This document shows, one piece after another, positions 9,342 through 17,839 of a stretch of DNA of 64,000 nt. Every line of letters begins with the position of its first letter. The first letter of the stretch is position 1. The notes beneath the pieces are model-generated. The model made no database searches, had not been told where the DNA came from, and worked only from the letters and a program-made list of their open reading frames with translations. The stretch comes from F-183 sp964627455 (GTDB lineage: Bacteria > Acidobacteriota > Terriglobia > Bryobacterales > Bryobacteraceae), in NCBI GenBank assembly GCA_964627455.1, contig CAZVKC010000039.1, positions 9,458 to 73,457 of the forward strand. The letters run 5' to 3'. The translations under genes and the position numbers were made by a program.

Positions 9342-10585
9342 TATTCGGAGTATCTCTTAAAAATCAGACAGCCATTGGTGCCGCCGAAGCCGAACGAGTT
9401 CGACAAGGCGTAGTCGATCTTCATGGGACGCGCGACGTTCGGGATATAGTCGAGGTCGCAGCCTTCGCCCGGAGACTGGTGGTTCAGGGTAGGGGGCGCG
9501 ATCTGGTCGCGGATCGCCATCACGGTGATGCCGGCTTCGAGTCCGCCTGCGCCGCCGAGGAGGTGTCCGGTCATCGACTTGGTGGCGCTCACGGCGAGCT
9601 TGTAGGCGTGGTCGCCGAAAGCGCGCTTGATGGCCAGGGTTTCGATACGGTCCCCGAGTTCGGTGGAGGTCGCGTGGGCGTTCAGGTAGTCGATCTTTTC
9701 AGGAGCGATGCCCGCGTCGCGGAGCGCGTTGCGCATCACGCGATACGGACCGTCGCCGTCTTCGGACGGAGACGAGATGTGGTACGCGTCGCCAGACATG
9801 CCGTAGCCGACGAGTTCGCAAAGGATGTTCGCGCCGCGGGCTTTTGCGAATTCGAGTTCCTCGATGACGAGGATGCCGGCGCCTTCGCCGACGACGAATC
9901 CATCTCGGTCCTTGTCCCACGGACGGGACGCAGTCTCCGGCGAATCATTGCGCTGCGAAAGAGCGCGCATTGCGGCGAATCCACCGACGCCCATCGGCGT
10001 GATGGAGGCCTCGGCGCCGCCACAGATCATCGCGTCGGCATCGCCGCGCTGGATGATCTTGAACGAATCACCGATGGCGTGCGCGCTGGTGGTGCAGGCG
10101 GTCGCGGTGGCCGAATTCGGCCCCTTCGCGCCGGTGCGAATCGACACCCAGCCCGATGCGAGGTTCACGATGGTGGCCGGAATGAAGAACGGGGAGATAC
10201 GCCCCGGTCCTTTTTCGAGCAACGCCTTGTGTTCGCGTTCGATGACTTCGAATCCGCCAATGCCGCTGCCGATGTAGACGCCGACGCGTTCCGCGGTTTC
10301 GGGCGTCACCTTGAGGCCGGAAGCCTTCATGGCGATGTCGGAGCCTGCAATGCCGAACTGGATGAAGCGGCCCATCTTCTTGACGTCTTTCTTTTCGACG
10401 TAGACGGTGGGGTCGAAATCCTTGACTTCACCCGCGAACTGGCAATTAAAGCCTGTGGGATCGAAAGCCTGGATGCGGGCGATGCCGCTGCGGCTTTGCT
10501 TGAGGGCGTTCCAGGTCTCTTCGGTGTTATGTCCAACGCAACTGACGAGACCGACGCCGGTGACGACAACTCTACGAGAGGTCAA
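9341..10585 (-). CDS. fabF: Beta-ketoacyl-ACP synthase II
   Basis: 414 residues. The thiolase fold carries active-site Cys164 in TATACTTSAHAI, His304 in NAHATSTELGD and His341 in KSMTGHLLGGAGG, the C-H-H triad of elongating condensing enzymes. It condenses malonyl-ACP with acyl-ACP in type II fatty-acid synthesis in the cytosol. The acyl-carrier-protein gene lies 138 bases upstream on the same strand, the classic acpP-fabF order. A perfect inverted repeat in that spacer may lower readthrough. Downstream it overlaps etfB by one base. Confidence 0.96.
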   Translation of the reverse strand: MTSRRVVVTGVGLVSCVGHNTEETWNALKQSRSGIARIQAFDPTGFNCQFAGEVKDFDPTVYVEKKDVKKMGRFIQFGIAGSDIAMKASGLKVTPETAERVGVYIGSGIGGFEVIEREHKALLEKGPGRISPFFIPATIVNLASGWVSIRTGAKGPNSATATACTTSAHAIGDSFKIIQRGDADAMICGGAEASITPMGVGGFAAMRALSQRNDSPETASRPWDKDRDGFVVGEGAGILVIEELEFAKARGANILCELVGYGMSGDAYHISSPSEDGDGPYRVMRNALRDAGIAPEKIDYLNAHATSTELGDRIETLAIKRAFGDHAYKLAVSATKSMTGHLLGGAGGLEAGITVMAIRDQIAPPTLNHQSPGEGCDLDYIPNVARPMKIDYALSNSFGFGGTNGCLIFKRYSE

Positions 10586-10633
10586 ACAGTAAACTCCCCC
10601 GGAATAACATCACTGCAGTCTTGTTAGATAGCA

Positions 10634-10715
10634 AAACCCGGCCGGAGGATGCGCGCAACGTCCGGGATCCGAGAGAATCAGGATCCGGGAAGACGCAGCA
10701 GCTCGGGCCGGGTTT
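10634..10715 (-). terminator. Inverted repeat between acpP and fabF, possible partial terminator
   Basis: Perfect 10-base arms AAACCCGGCC (10634-10643) and GGCCGGGTTT (10706-10715) enclose about 62 bases that contain a second GGATCC-cored repeat. On the minus strand the distal arm ends in four T. A leaky terminator here would give more acpP than fabF message, as expected from the need for abundant ACP. The long loop makes it weaker than a normal intrinsic terminator; an RNA-processing hairpin is the alternative. Confidence 0.45.
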
Positions 10716-10723
10716 CGCGGGAA

Positions 10724-10957
10724 TTACTTCTTCTTCGCTTCGATGTAGTCGATCGCATCCTTGACGGTGCGGATCTTCTCCGCGTCTTCGTCCGGGATGT
10801 CGAGATCGAAGGCCTCTTCGAAGGCCATCACCAGCTCGACGATATCGAGCGAGTCGGCGCCCAGATCGTCGACGAACGAGGCGGTCGAGTCCACTTGGCC
10901 TTCGTCTACGCCTAACTGCTCGACGATAATCTGTTTCACCTTTTCAGAAACGGACAT
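10724..10957 (-). CDS. acpP: Acyl carrier protein
   Basis: 77 residues from the ATG at 10957, preceded by a strong GGAGG ribosome site; a reading starting 30 bases further upstream would place that site inside the gene. The phosphopantetheine attachment site is Ser36 in DDLGADSLDIVEL. The protein is highly acidic with three main helices, as in E. coli ACP. It carries growing acyl chains as thioesters for the FabF encoded downstream. A leader of roughly 180 bases separates it from the best promoter candidate at 11145-11173. Confidence 0.97.
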   Translation of the reverse strand: MSVSEKVKQIIVEQLGVDEGQVDSTASFVDDLGADSLDIVELVMAFEEAFDLDIPDEDAEKIRTVKDAIDYIEAKKK

Positions 10958-11144
10958 GAATCCTCCAGAAACTTGTCTGCCGCTCACGGCGTGCTACACG
11001 GCGGGATAGAGATTTGCGCCGGAGCTCCCAAACCCACTGATTGTAACTGGCAGAGGGTGGACCTGCAACCGCCGGACTTGCTGGCAGCCGCAGTTACTGC
11101 GACCAGCTCTTGCGGGGTTAGTGCAAAGAGCCTTCAATCCGATA

Positions 11145-11173
11145 GTGTTACTGGAAGTGACGGCGGTTGTCAA
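11145..11173 (-). promoter_or_regulatory. Putative sigma-70-type promoter for acpP
   Basis: On the minus strand a perfect -35 box TTGACA (11168-11173) is followed after 17 bases by TAACAC (11145-11150). The -10 box is weak but the spacing is ideal. It points to acpP and overlaps the last codons of the broken AAA ATPase gene. No other candidate of this quality lies between the two genes. Confidence 0.4.
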
Positions 11174-12315
11174 ACGGAAAATGCGTCACCCCACAGTTGA
11201 TCGAGGAAATGATTCACCGGCAGGATCTCGATTCCGTCGCTCGTTCGGCGTGGCTCCAGTTCGCTGCTCACTACGATCTTCCGGTCCAAGCGGACCTCTT
11301 CAGCGAGTGCGCGCATTCCGGCGAGCCTGCGATCGTCCACAGTTTCGGAGCCTTTTACGTCAATCGCGATCCGGTCACTGAGCACGAGGTCAACTTCCTG
11401 TTTCGTGTGGGTTCGCCAGAATGTGAGTGGAACATCGTCATGCCGGCCGTAACTGAGCCAGGCCCGGCATTCCAAAACGACCTGATGTTCCAATGCCTCT
11501 CCATACTCTCGCGACCCTGGGAGCACGGATCGACGCTTCATCAGATAGTGCGCAACTCCCGTGTCGAATAAGTAGAACTTTGAGGTCGCAACGGGCTTTC
11601 GTTTCTCGGTTTGACCGAACGGCCTCAGCTGAAAACCGAGTAAGGTATCTTCCAGCAACTGGTAGTAGTTCACGGATTGTTCGTGGTGGCACACCGGTGT
11701 CAGATCCGATCTTGGTGTAGTTCAACAGCTGTCCATTGGATGAACCCGCAAGGTCGAGAAAACGGGAGAAAGCCTCGATCGAACGGACGGCTCCTTCGGC
11801 GCGAACTTCTTCCTGCAGATACAACCCTGCGTATGCGTGAAGATCCGCCCATGGCTCTTCCGACATCAGGATCGATGGAAGCGAGCCGACTGCAAGCCGT
11901 TTTAGGAAGTTCTCAGATCCCGCTTCCGGATGGACGAGCGGGAACCAGCGGCGACGTGGGCGCGCCCGCCAAGCAGGTTAACGCCGCGGCTGCGCAGGCT
12001 CCGGGCGCTGCTTCCGGTGAGGATGAAGCGCAAATCTTTGTTGCGCTCCATCAACGAATGGACCTCGTTCAGCAGGCCGGGTAGCCGCTGGATCTCATCA
12101 ATCACGATCAACCTCTGTTGGGGATCCAGGCGTTCGCGAAGGAGTTCGGGATAGGTGGAGAAGTCCCGGAAGGTACGGGCATCGAGAAGATCGATGAACC
12201 AAGCCTCGGGGAACTCAGTCTTCAGGAACGTGGTTTTGCCCGTCTGACGGGGCCCGAACAGGAAGTAAGACCTATCTGGTATTGGTTTCTTGAAGATAGA
12301 GACCCGCTTGAACAT
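11170..12315 (-). pseudogene. DUF4143 AAA+ ATPase, broken by two frameshifts
   Basis: The first piece (ATG 12315) has a Walker A GPRQTGKTT, Walker B LIVIDEIQRLP and sensor LTGSSAR, then loses frame near 11960-11975, just after LLGGRA. The second frame continues the homology from FPLVHPEAGSENFLKRL through SEEPWADLHAYAGLYLQEEV and NYTKIGSDTGVPPRTIRE. A second shift near 11670-11685 moves to YYQLLEDTLLGFQLRPF, then KFYLFDTGVAHYL and a PD-(D/E)XK-like end with EVDLVLSDRIAIDVKG. Joined together the parts give a near full-length family member. Such ATPases are often accessory genes of unclear role. Sequencing error is possible, but two separate shifts favour decay. Confidence 0.8.
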
Positions 12316-12590
12316 TCTGCAATGATCTTGCCAAATGTCGCTAAAATCCGCAACACTCTTGCCGATTTTCCATTTCAACTCCTAAGCCATTGATAAGAAG
12401 AATCAGCGGACAAAACCACCGTCCTCGTTCTGAAAAGAGCGGGCTACACCGATCGCAGGCGTATGGACGCCGACCCGCCGGGCCCGACGCCGCCATTTGC
12501 AGCGGCTCAAGCAACTCGCAAACCGAAACCGGATACTCCGCTGCTTTCGCAGCCGGTTCATGCAGCGAACGTGTTCCTCGAGAAAGGTAA
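12316..12590. other. Intergenic region without a convincing gene
   Basis: Between the start of the broken ATPase and the terminator of the DUF1326-like gene I see no convincing coding sequence. Short open frames on both strands have Arg-rich, unconserved translations; the minus-strand one would run through the terminator hairpin and its T tract. The bases next to 12315 should hold the promoter of the ATPase gene, but I see no clear boxes. Confidence 0.5.
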
Positions 12591-12619
12591 AGGCGGCCAA
12601 GCGTGAAAGCTGGCCGCCT
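12591..12619 (-). terminator. Rho-independent terminator of the DUF1326-like gene
   Basis: Perfect 9-base arms AGGCGGCCA and TGGCCGCCT with an 11-base loop. On the minus strand the hairpin is followed by TTACCTTTCT. It lies 24 bases after the stop of the leftward gene at 12643. Confidence 0.75.
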
Positions 12620-12642
12620 CTTGCGTATGGGTTGGAATCAGG

Positions 12643-13326
12643 TTAGTCGGTTACGTGGAAGGTGCCGACATACGAACCACGCTTACCCTGCCACTTCCAG
12701 ACCGTGTTGAGGCCCTTGCCTGCGAACTGGTTGGTTTCCGTGTAGGCGGTCATTGCGTGGTCAAGCGCGACGAGCGGCTTGTACCAGGCTTCTTCGTTAT
12801 GGCAGATCTGGTCGCCGGTGGTGAGCGCGCGGGTCTCGACCTGAGCCAGCGAACCGGCGGTCATCGAAACGCTACGCGTGTGGATGCTGTTGTTGGCGGC
12901 GCTGAAGGCGATCGGGGAGACTTCGAGTTTGACGACGTCCTGCAGCAGGTCACCGGCCATGCGCTGCGCGAGGCGGCGCAATGCGATCTGCTGTTCGGGA
13001 TTCGCTTTCTGATCGACGATCACCACCGACTTCACAGGATAGGCCGGGGTCATCGGGTCTCCGAGGGTCGCATTCGCGCGGACCACGCCCATTACCGACA
13101 AGCCATCCAGTTTCACGCCGTCGTATTCTCCCTGCTCGATGTGCCAACCCATCACGGCAAGGTCGCCAGTGAGATTGACTTCGGACATCGCGAAGCAGGG
13201 TCCAGTGTAAACGTCCGCGGTACGGGCTTCGATGTAGGAGCCTCGCACCGAATTCTTGGGCAAGTCGGCCGCCGGCAAAAGGGCAGCAGCGGCTAGGAGC
13301 AGAGTCCAAGCTTTCATGTTTTTCAC
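12643..13326 (-). CDS. Exported DUF1326-like protein
   Basis: 227 residues with a signal peptide (Lys-Asn-Met-Lys start, hydrophobic core, cleavage near LLPAAD). The mature part SYIEARTADVYTGPCFAMSE and WHIEQGEYDGVKLDGLSVMG follows the DUF1326 pattern, in which a YxEA-x-Cys motif precedes a WxIxxGxxxGVxLxGL motif. Two cysteines remain (GPCFAM and QICHNE). The biochemical role of the family is not known. It is a single-gene unit with its own terminator and lies divergent from the M16 peptidase operon, 29 bases away, so the promoters must overlap. Confidence 0.65.
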   Translation of the reverse strand: MKNMKAWTLLLAAAALLPAADLPKNSVRGSYIEARTADVYTGPCFAMSEVNLTGDLAVMGWHIEQGEYDGVKLDGLSVMGVVRANATLGDPMTPAYPVKSVVIVDQKANPEQQIALRRLAQRMAGDLLQDVVKLEVSPIAFSAANNSIHTRSVSMTAGSLAQVETRALTTGDQICHNEEAWYKPLVALDHAMTAYTETNQFAGKGLNTVWKWQGKRGSYVGTFHVTD

Positions 13327-13355
13327 ATTATCACGTTCATTGGTAGCCTGAAGGA

Positions 13356-14882
13356 ATGAGCCGTCGTAGTCGCCTCGTTGCGGCCTTCGCTCTCGTCTCC
13401 TTGACTGGCGCTGGAAGTTCCTCGTTGTTGCAGGCCCAGTCCCTGGCGGAGTTCGAGAAGAAGGTCACCGAATTTACTCTTGCCAACGGAATGCACTTCC
13501 TCATCGTCGAGCGCCACGGCGCGCCGGTGGTGTCTTTTCAAACTTACGTGAACGCCGGATCGGTGGATGATCCCAACGGAGAGACCGGCATCGCGCACAT
13601 GATGGAGCACATGGCCTTCAAGGGCACCGAGACGATCGGCACGAAGAACTACCCGCTCGAAAAGCTCGCCCTCGCTAACATTGAAAAGGTCTACGATCAA
13701 CTGCAACAGGAACGCTACAAGGGCGCGAAGGCGGACCCGAAGAAGTTGAAGGCTCTCGAAGCCGATTTGCAGGGCGCGATCGAAAAGGCCGATTCGTTCG
13801 TAAATCCGAATGAGTACGACAGGCTCATCGAGTCGAACGGTGGCGTCGGTCTCAACGCCAGCACGGGCATGGACAGCACGAACTATTACCTGAGTTACCC
13901 GGCCAATCGCCTGGAATTGTGGTTCCTGCTCGAGAGCGAACGCTTCGTGCGGCCGGTGTTCCGCGAATTCTACAAGGAACGCGACGTCGTACGCGAAGAA
14001 CGGCGCATGCGGGTCGAATCGAATTCACAGGGTCTGCTGCTCGAGACGCTATTGTCGACTGCGTTTGCCGCGCATCCGTACAAGAACATGCCCGGCGGCT
14101 GGGCAAGCGACATCGAGAACTTCCGAATGCCGGAAGCATGGGCGTTCTTCAAATCGCATTACGTGCCGGGCAACATCACCGTCGGCATTGCGGGCGACGT
14201 GGATCCCAAGGAATGCCGCCGGCTCGCGGAACGTTACTTTGGGCGGATCCCCGCGGGTCCCCTGCCCGCGCCGGTTCGCACGATCGAACCTCCGCAACTC
14301 GGCGAGAAGCGGACGAGCTTCGAGCACAAAGACCAGCCGCTGCTGTTGATCGCCTACAAGCGTCCCGACCGCAATCACAAGGACGCGAAGGTGCTGGACG
14401 TACTGGCCGACATCCTGGCAGGCGGGCGCACGTCAACCCTTTACACGGAACTGGTCCGCGACAAGAAACTCGCACTCGGCGCGTTTGCACAACCGTCGTT
14501 CCCCGGCGACAAATATCCGAACCTGTTCATCTTTTTCGTGATCCCCAACATGGGCAAGACGGTCGAGGAAAACGAGAAGGCCTGCTACGAGATCATCGAA
14601 CGAATGAAGAAGGAAAAGGTCGACGCGGCCGCGTTGCAGCGCACCAAAACCAAGGTCCGCGCAGCGCTGATCCGCAAGCTGGACAGCAATTCCGGCTTGG
14701 CCGGCGAACTCGCTGAGTATCACGTCGAGACCGGCGACTGGCGCAACATGTTCCGCGAGATCGACGAGATCGAGAAGATCACAGCCGACGACGTGATGCG
14801 CGTGGCGAAAGAGTACCTCGTTCCAAACAGCCGCACCGTGATCTGGACCTACCAACCGAAGCAGCAGGAGGCCGCGAAGTAA
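13356..14882 (+). CDS. M16 family zinc metallopeptidase (catalytic subunit)
   Basis: 508 residues, signal peptide to about residue 28. The inverted zinc motif HMMEH gives His81, Glu84 and His85, with the downstream Glu in LWFLLESERF as third ligand. A helical insert of about 70 residues between the zinc motif and GVGLNAST is typical of the PqqL/processing-peptidase-like bacterial subgroup. Residues 240-440 form the second M16 fold (GNITVGIAGDVDPKE onwards). It probably degrades peptides in the periplasm as a heterodimer with the following gene, which starts one base after its stop. Confidence 0.93.
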   Translation: MSRRSRLVAAFALVSLTGAGSSSLLQAQSLAEFEKKVTEFTLANGMHFLIVERHGAPVVSFQTYVNAGSVDDPNGETGIAHMMEHMAFKGTETIGTKNYPLEKLALANIEKVYDQLQQERYKGAKADPKKLKALEADLQGAIEKADSFVNPNEYDRLIESNGGVGLNASTGMDSTNYYLSYPANRLELWFLLESERFVRPVFREFYKERDVVREERRMRVESNSQGLLLETLLSTAFAAHPYKNMPGGWASDIENFRMPEAWAFFKSHYVPGNITVGIAGDVDPKECRRLAERYFGRIPAGPLPAPVRTIEPPQLGEKRTSFEHKDQPLLLIAYKRPDRNHKDAKVLDVLADILAGGRTSTLYTELVRDKKLALGAFAQPSFPGDKYPNLFIFFVIPNMGKTVEENEKACYEIIERMKKEKVDAAALQRTKTKVRAALIRKLDSNSGLAGELAEYHVETGDWRNMFREIDEIEKITADDVMRVAKEYLVPNSRTVIWTYQPKQQEAAK

Positions 14883-14883
14883 G

Positions 14884-17004
14884 ATGCGCCGCACGATCCT
14901 CACACTCATCTCGTTGCTGGCGCCGGTCTTCGCGCAGGCTCCTGCGCAAGCCCCAGCGGCGGCGGCCCCGGCGATTCCGTCGTATAAGCAGTTGAAGTAT
15001 CCGCCGTTGAAAGCGCCGCAAATTCCGCAGCCGACCGTCGTCACACTGGCGAACGGCATGAAGGTCTACCTGCTCGAGAACCACGAACTGCCGCTGGTGA
15101 GCGGCAACGCGCTGGTCCGCACGGGCAATCTCTTCGATCCGCCCAGCAAGCGCGGACTCGCGGACTTCACCGGCCAGGTCATGCGCAGCGGCGGCACGAA
15201 GTCCAAGACCGGCGATGCGATCGACGTCGAACTCGAGAACATCGCGGCGTCGGTGGAAAGCCAGATCGGAGAGTCGAGCGGCAGCGTGTCGTTCGGATGC
15301 CTGCGCGAGAACACCGACCAGGTGCTGGCGATCTTCAAAGACGTGCTCACCAACCCGGAGTTCCGGCAGGACAAGCTGGACCTCGCGGTGCAACAGGAAA
15401 AAAGCAGCATCAGCCGGCGCAACGATGATCCGGGCGGCATCGCCGGACGTGAGTTCGCGAACACCGTGTACGGCAAGGACAATCCGTACGGATGGTCGAT
15501 CGAATACGAACACATCAACCGCATCAAGCGCGACGACCTCATCGCGTTCTACAAGCGCTACTTCTTTCCGAAGAACATCCGGCTTGCGGTCTACGGCGAT
15601 TTCAAGACCGATGAGATGAAGGCGAAGCTCGAGAAACTGTTTGCCGATTGGACGGTGGAACAGCCGCCGGTTCCCGCGTTTCCGAAGCTCGAAGTGAAGG
15701 CGCGCCCCGGCATCTATCTTGCCGAGAAGGATGATACGACGCAGACATTCTTCGAGATCGGGCACTTCGGAGGACTGCTGAAGGACAAGGATTATCCGGC
15801 GCTGCAGGTGGCGGGCAACATTCTCGGATCCGGCTTCAGCAGCCGCCTGATGTCGATGGTCCGCACCAAACTCGGCTACGCCTATAACATCGGCGGCGGC
15901 TGGGGCGCGGGCTTCGACCACCCGGGCATCTTCCAGATTTCCGGCAGTACGAAGTCGTCGACGACCACAGACACGATCCGCGTGGTTCGCGAGGAAGTCG
16001 AGAAGCTTCGCAACGCGCCGGTGACGGACGCCGAATTGCAGACCGCGAAAGACGGTGTTCTGAACAGCTTCGTGTTCAACTTCGACCGGCCGAGCAAGAC
16101 GCTGAATCGCATGATCCTGTATGAGTACTTCGACTATCCGAAGGACTTCATCTTCCAATACCAGAAAGCGATTTCCGCCGTGACCAAGGCCGACGTGCAG
16201 CGTGTGGCAAAGGAGTATTGGAAGCCGGAAAACTTCACGATCGTCGCCGTCGGCAATCCCAAAGAGTTCGGCAAGCCGCTCGACGAGTTGAAGATCCCGG
16301 TGCAGAAGATCGACCTCACGATTCCGGAACCGAAGCAGGAAGCTGCAGCCGCTAAGCCGGCCGACGCAGCGTCTATCGCCAAGGGCAAGGAAATTGCGGC
16401 CAAGGCGTTGCAGGCTCTCGGCGGCGCAGCCGTCGTGCAGGTGAAGGACATCGAAGCAGCGCGCGATCTCGAACTGCAGACTGGCGCGGCATCCATCAAA
16501 ATCAAGCAGACGACGCGCATCGTGTATCCCAACCACTTGCGGCAGGATCAACAGTTGCCCTTCGGTAAGATCGCTGTTTATTCGGACGCGAAGACGGGCT
16601 GGATGGTTGGTCCGCAGGGTCCGATGCCCATGCAGAGCGCCGTGATCCAACAGGCGCGCGGCGAAGTATTTCGCAGTTTCACCGCGTTGCTGGCGCCCAC
16701 GAACCAGTTCAACGCGGTCAACGAGACCACAGTCGAAATCAGCGACGCCGAGGGTGGCAACCGCGCAAAGCTCGAGATTTCCGCCGATGGACTCCCGAAA
16801 AAGTTGCTGTACCTGTCAACCGCGATGGCGGGTCCCGCGTCTGAAGTCTCAGAGAGCTACTCGGATTGGCGCGAGGTGTCCGGCGTGCGGTTGCCGCATC
16901 GTATCCTGATTGAACAGGGCGGCAAGAAGTACGCCGAAATCACGGTGTCGGGCTACAAAGTGAACACCGGGGCCAAGGCCGAGGATCTCGCGAAAAAACC
17001 GTAA
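14884..17004 (+). CDS. M16 family peptidase-like subunit lacking zinc site, with C-terminal extension
   Basis: 706 residues, signal peptide to about 24. Where the partner has HxxEH this protein reads GLADFTGQVMRSGG (residues 91-104), so it cannot bind zinc; such inactive halves pair with an active one, as in mitochondrial processing peptidase. Residues 50-480 cover both M16 folds. Residues about 490-706 are an extra beta-rich domain, starting AKALQALGGAAVVQVKDIE, that resembles the separate protein encoded next (ADALAALGGDKFLQMKDRVE) and belongs to the LolA-like/lipoprotein-sorting type of fold. It begins 1 base after the first subunit and ends 7 bases before the third gene. Confidence 0.92.
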   Translation: MRRTILTLISLLAPVFAQAPAQAPAAAAPAIPSYKQLKYPPLKAPQIPQPTVVTLANGMKVYLLENHELPLVSGNALVRTGNLFDPPSKRGLADFTGQVMRSGGTKSKTGDAIDVELENIAASVESQIGESSGSVSFGCLRENTDQVLAIFKDVLTNPEFRQDKLDLAVQQEKSSISRRNDDPGGIAGREFANTVYGKDNPYGWSIEYEHINRIKRDDLIAFYKRYFFPKNIRLAVYGDFKTDEMKAKLEKLFADWTVEQPPVPAFPKLEVKARPGIYLAEKDDTTQTFFEIGHFGGLLKDKDYPALQVAGNILGSGFSSRLMSMVRTKLGYAYNIGGGWGAGFDHPGIFQISGSTKSSTTTDTIRVVREEVEKLRNAPVTDAELQTAKDGVLNSFVFNFDRPSKTLNRMILYEYFDYPKDFIFQYQKAISAVTKADVQRVAKEYWKPENFTIVAVGNPKEFGKPLDELKIPVQKIDLTIPEPKQEAAAAKPADAASIAKGKEIAAKALQALGGAAVVQVKDIEAARDLELQTGAASIKIKQTTRIVYPNHLRQDQQLPFGKIAVYSDAKTGWMVGPQGPMPMQSAVIQQARGEVFRSFTALLAPTNQFNAVNETTVEISDAEGGNRAKLEISADGLPKKLLYLSTAMAGPASEVSESYSDWREVSGVRLPHRILIEQGGKKYAEITVSGYKVNTGAKAEDLAKKP

Positions 17005-17011
17005 CCTACGC

Positions 17012-17839
17012 ATGAAGACCATGTCCTGGACCAGACGTTCGTTTCTTTCCAGCGCTGTTGCAGCCGCGCCTGCGATCTTCACGTCCGCCAAAGGCGCGGC
17101 CGCGGATCCCGCGGTTGAAAAAGCCAAGGTGATCGTGGCGGACGCCCTCGCTGCACTCGGCGGAGACAAGTTCCTGCAGATGAAAGACCGCGTCGAGGAA
17201 GGCCGCGCGTACTCGTTCTACAACAGCAAGCTCGCGGGACTCTCGCGCGCCAAGATCTACACGCGCTATCTCGAGACGACTTCGGACAAAGGACTCGCCG
17301 TGCGTGAGCGCCAGGTGTTCGGCAAAGACGAAGACCAGGCCGTGCTCTTCAATGAAAACGGTGAAGGTTGGGAGATCACGTTTCGCGGCGCGCGTCCCCT
17401 GCCCCCGGCGACAATCCAGCGGTACATCGATTCCACGCCCCGCAATGCGCTGTATATCTTTCGCCAGCGCCTGCAGGAAAAGGGCATGATCATCGAGTAC
17501 ACAGGCTCGGACGTTCTGGTGAACGAACCCGTGAACATCGTGGAGTTCACCGACGCGCAGAACAAGTCCGTGACCGTGTACTTCCACTATTCCACCAAGC
17601 TGCCGATCCAGCAGAAGTTCTATCGCAGGGATCCGCAGACCAAGGAACGCTTCGAGGAAATCACAATCTTCTCGAAGTACCGGGACCTCGGAGGCGGCGT
17701 GAAGTGGCCTCTGGCGCAACGCCGCGAACGCGATGGCGAGAAGATTTTTGAGATCTTCTCGGAGAAGGTCACCATCAATCAGAATCTGACCGATTCGATG
17801 TTCCTCTTGCCTTCGGACATCAAGAGGCTGAATCCTTAG
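17012..17839 (+). CDS. Tat-exported LolA-like beta-sheet protein
   Basis: 275 residues. The N-terminus has a Tat-type signal with TRRSFLSSAVAAAP and a hydrophobic core. The rest is beta-rich with the pattern of outer-membrane-lipoprotein-sorting-like domains: RAKIYTRYLETT, VNIVEFTDAQNKSVTVYFH, PIQQKFYRRDP and a final LTDSMFLLPSDIKRL. Its first 25 mature residues parallel the C-terminal domain of the preceding M16 subunit, so the two are probably paralogous modules. The operon context suggests it works with the M16 pair; how is unknown. The stop overlaps the convergent regulator gene by 4 bases. Confidence 0.75.
   Translation: MKTMSWTRRSFLSSAVAAAPAIFTSAKGAAADPAVEKAKVIVADALAALGGDKFLQMKDRVEEGRAYSFYNSKLAGLSRAKIYTRYLETTSDKGLAVRERQVFGKDEDQAVLFNENGEGWEITFRGARPLPPATIQRYIDSTPRNALYIFRQRLQEKGMIIEYTGSDVLVNEPVNIVEFTDAQNKSVTVYFHYSTKLPIQQKFYRRDPQTKERFEEITIFSKYRDLGGGVKWPLAQRRERDGEKIFEIFSEKVTINQNLTDSMFLLPSDIKRLNP

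Noticed and set aside
11167..11571. A plus-strand frame of 134 codons across the broken ATPase
   Set aside because: The reverse strand carries recognisable DUF4143 sequence throughout, so this is a shadow.
12403..12600. A 65-codon minus-strand frame downstream of the DUF1326-like gene
   Set aside because: It contains the terminator hairpin and T tract and its Arg-rich translation has no family features.
14779..16650. A 623-codon open frame antisense to the second M16 gene
   Set aside because: The same shadow effect: Arg/His/Leu-rich translation without domains opposite a clear M16 subunit.
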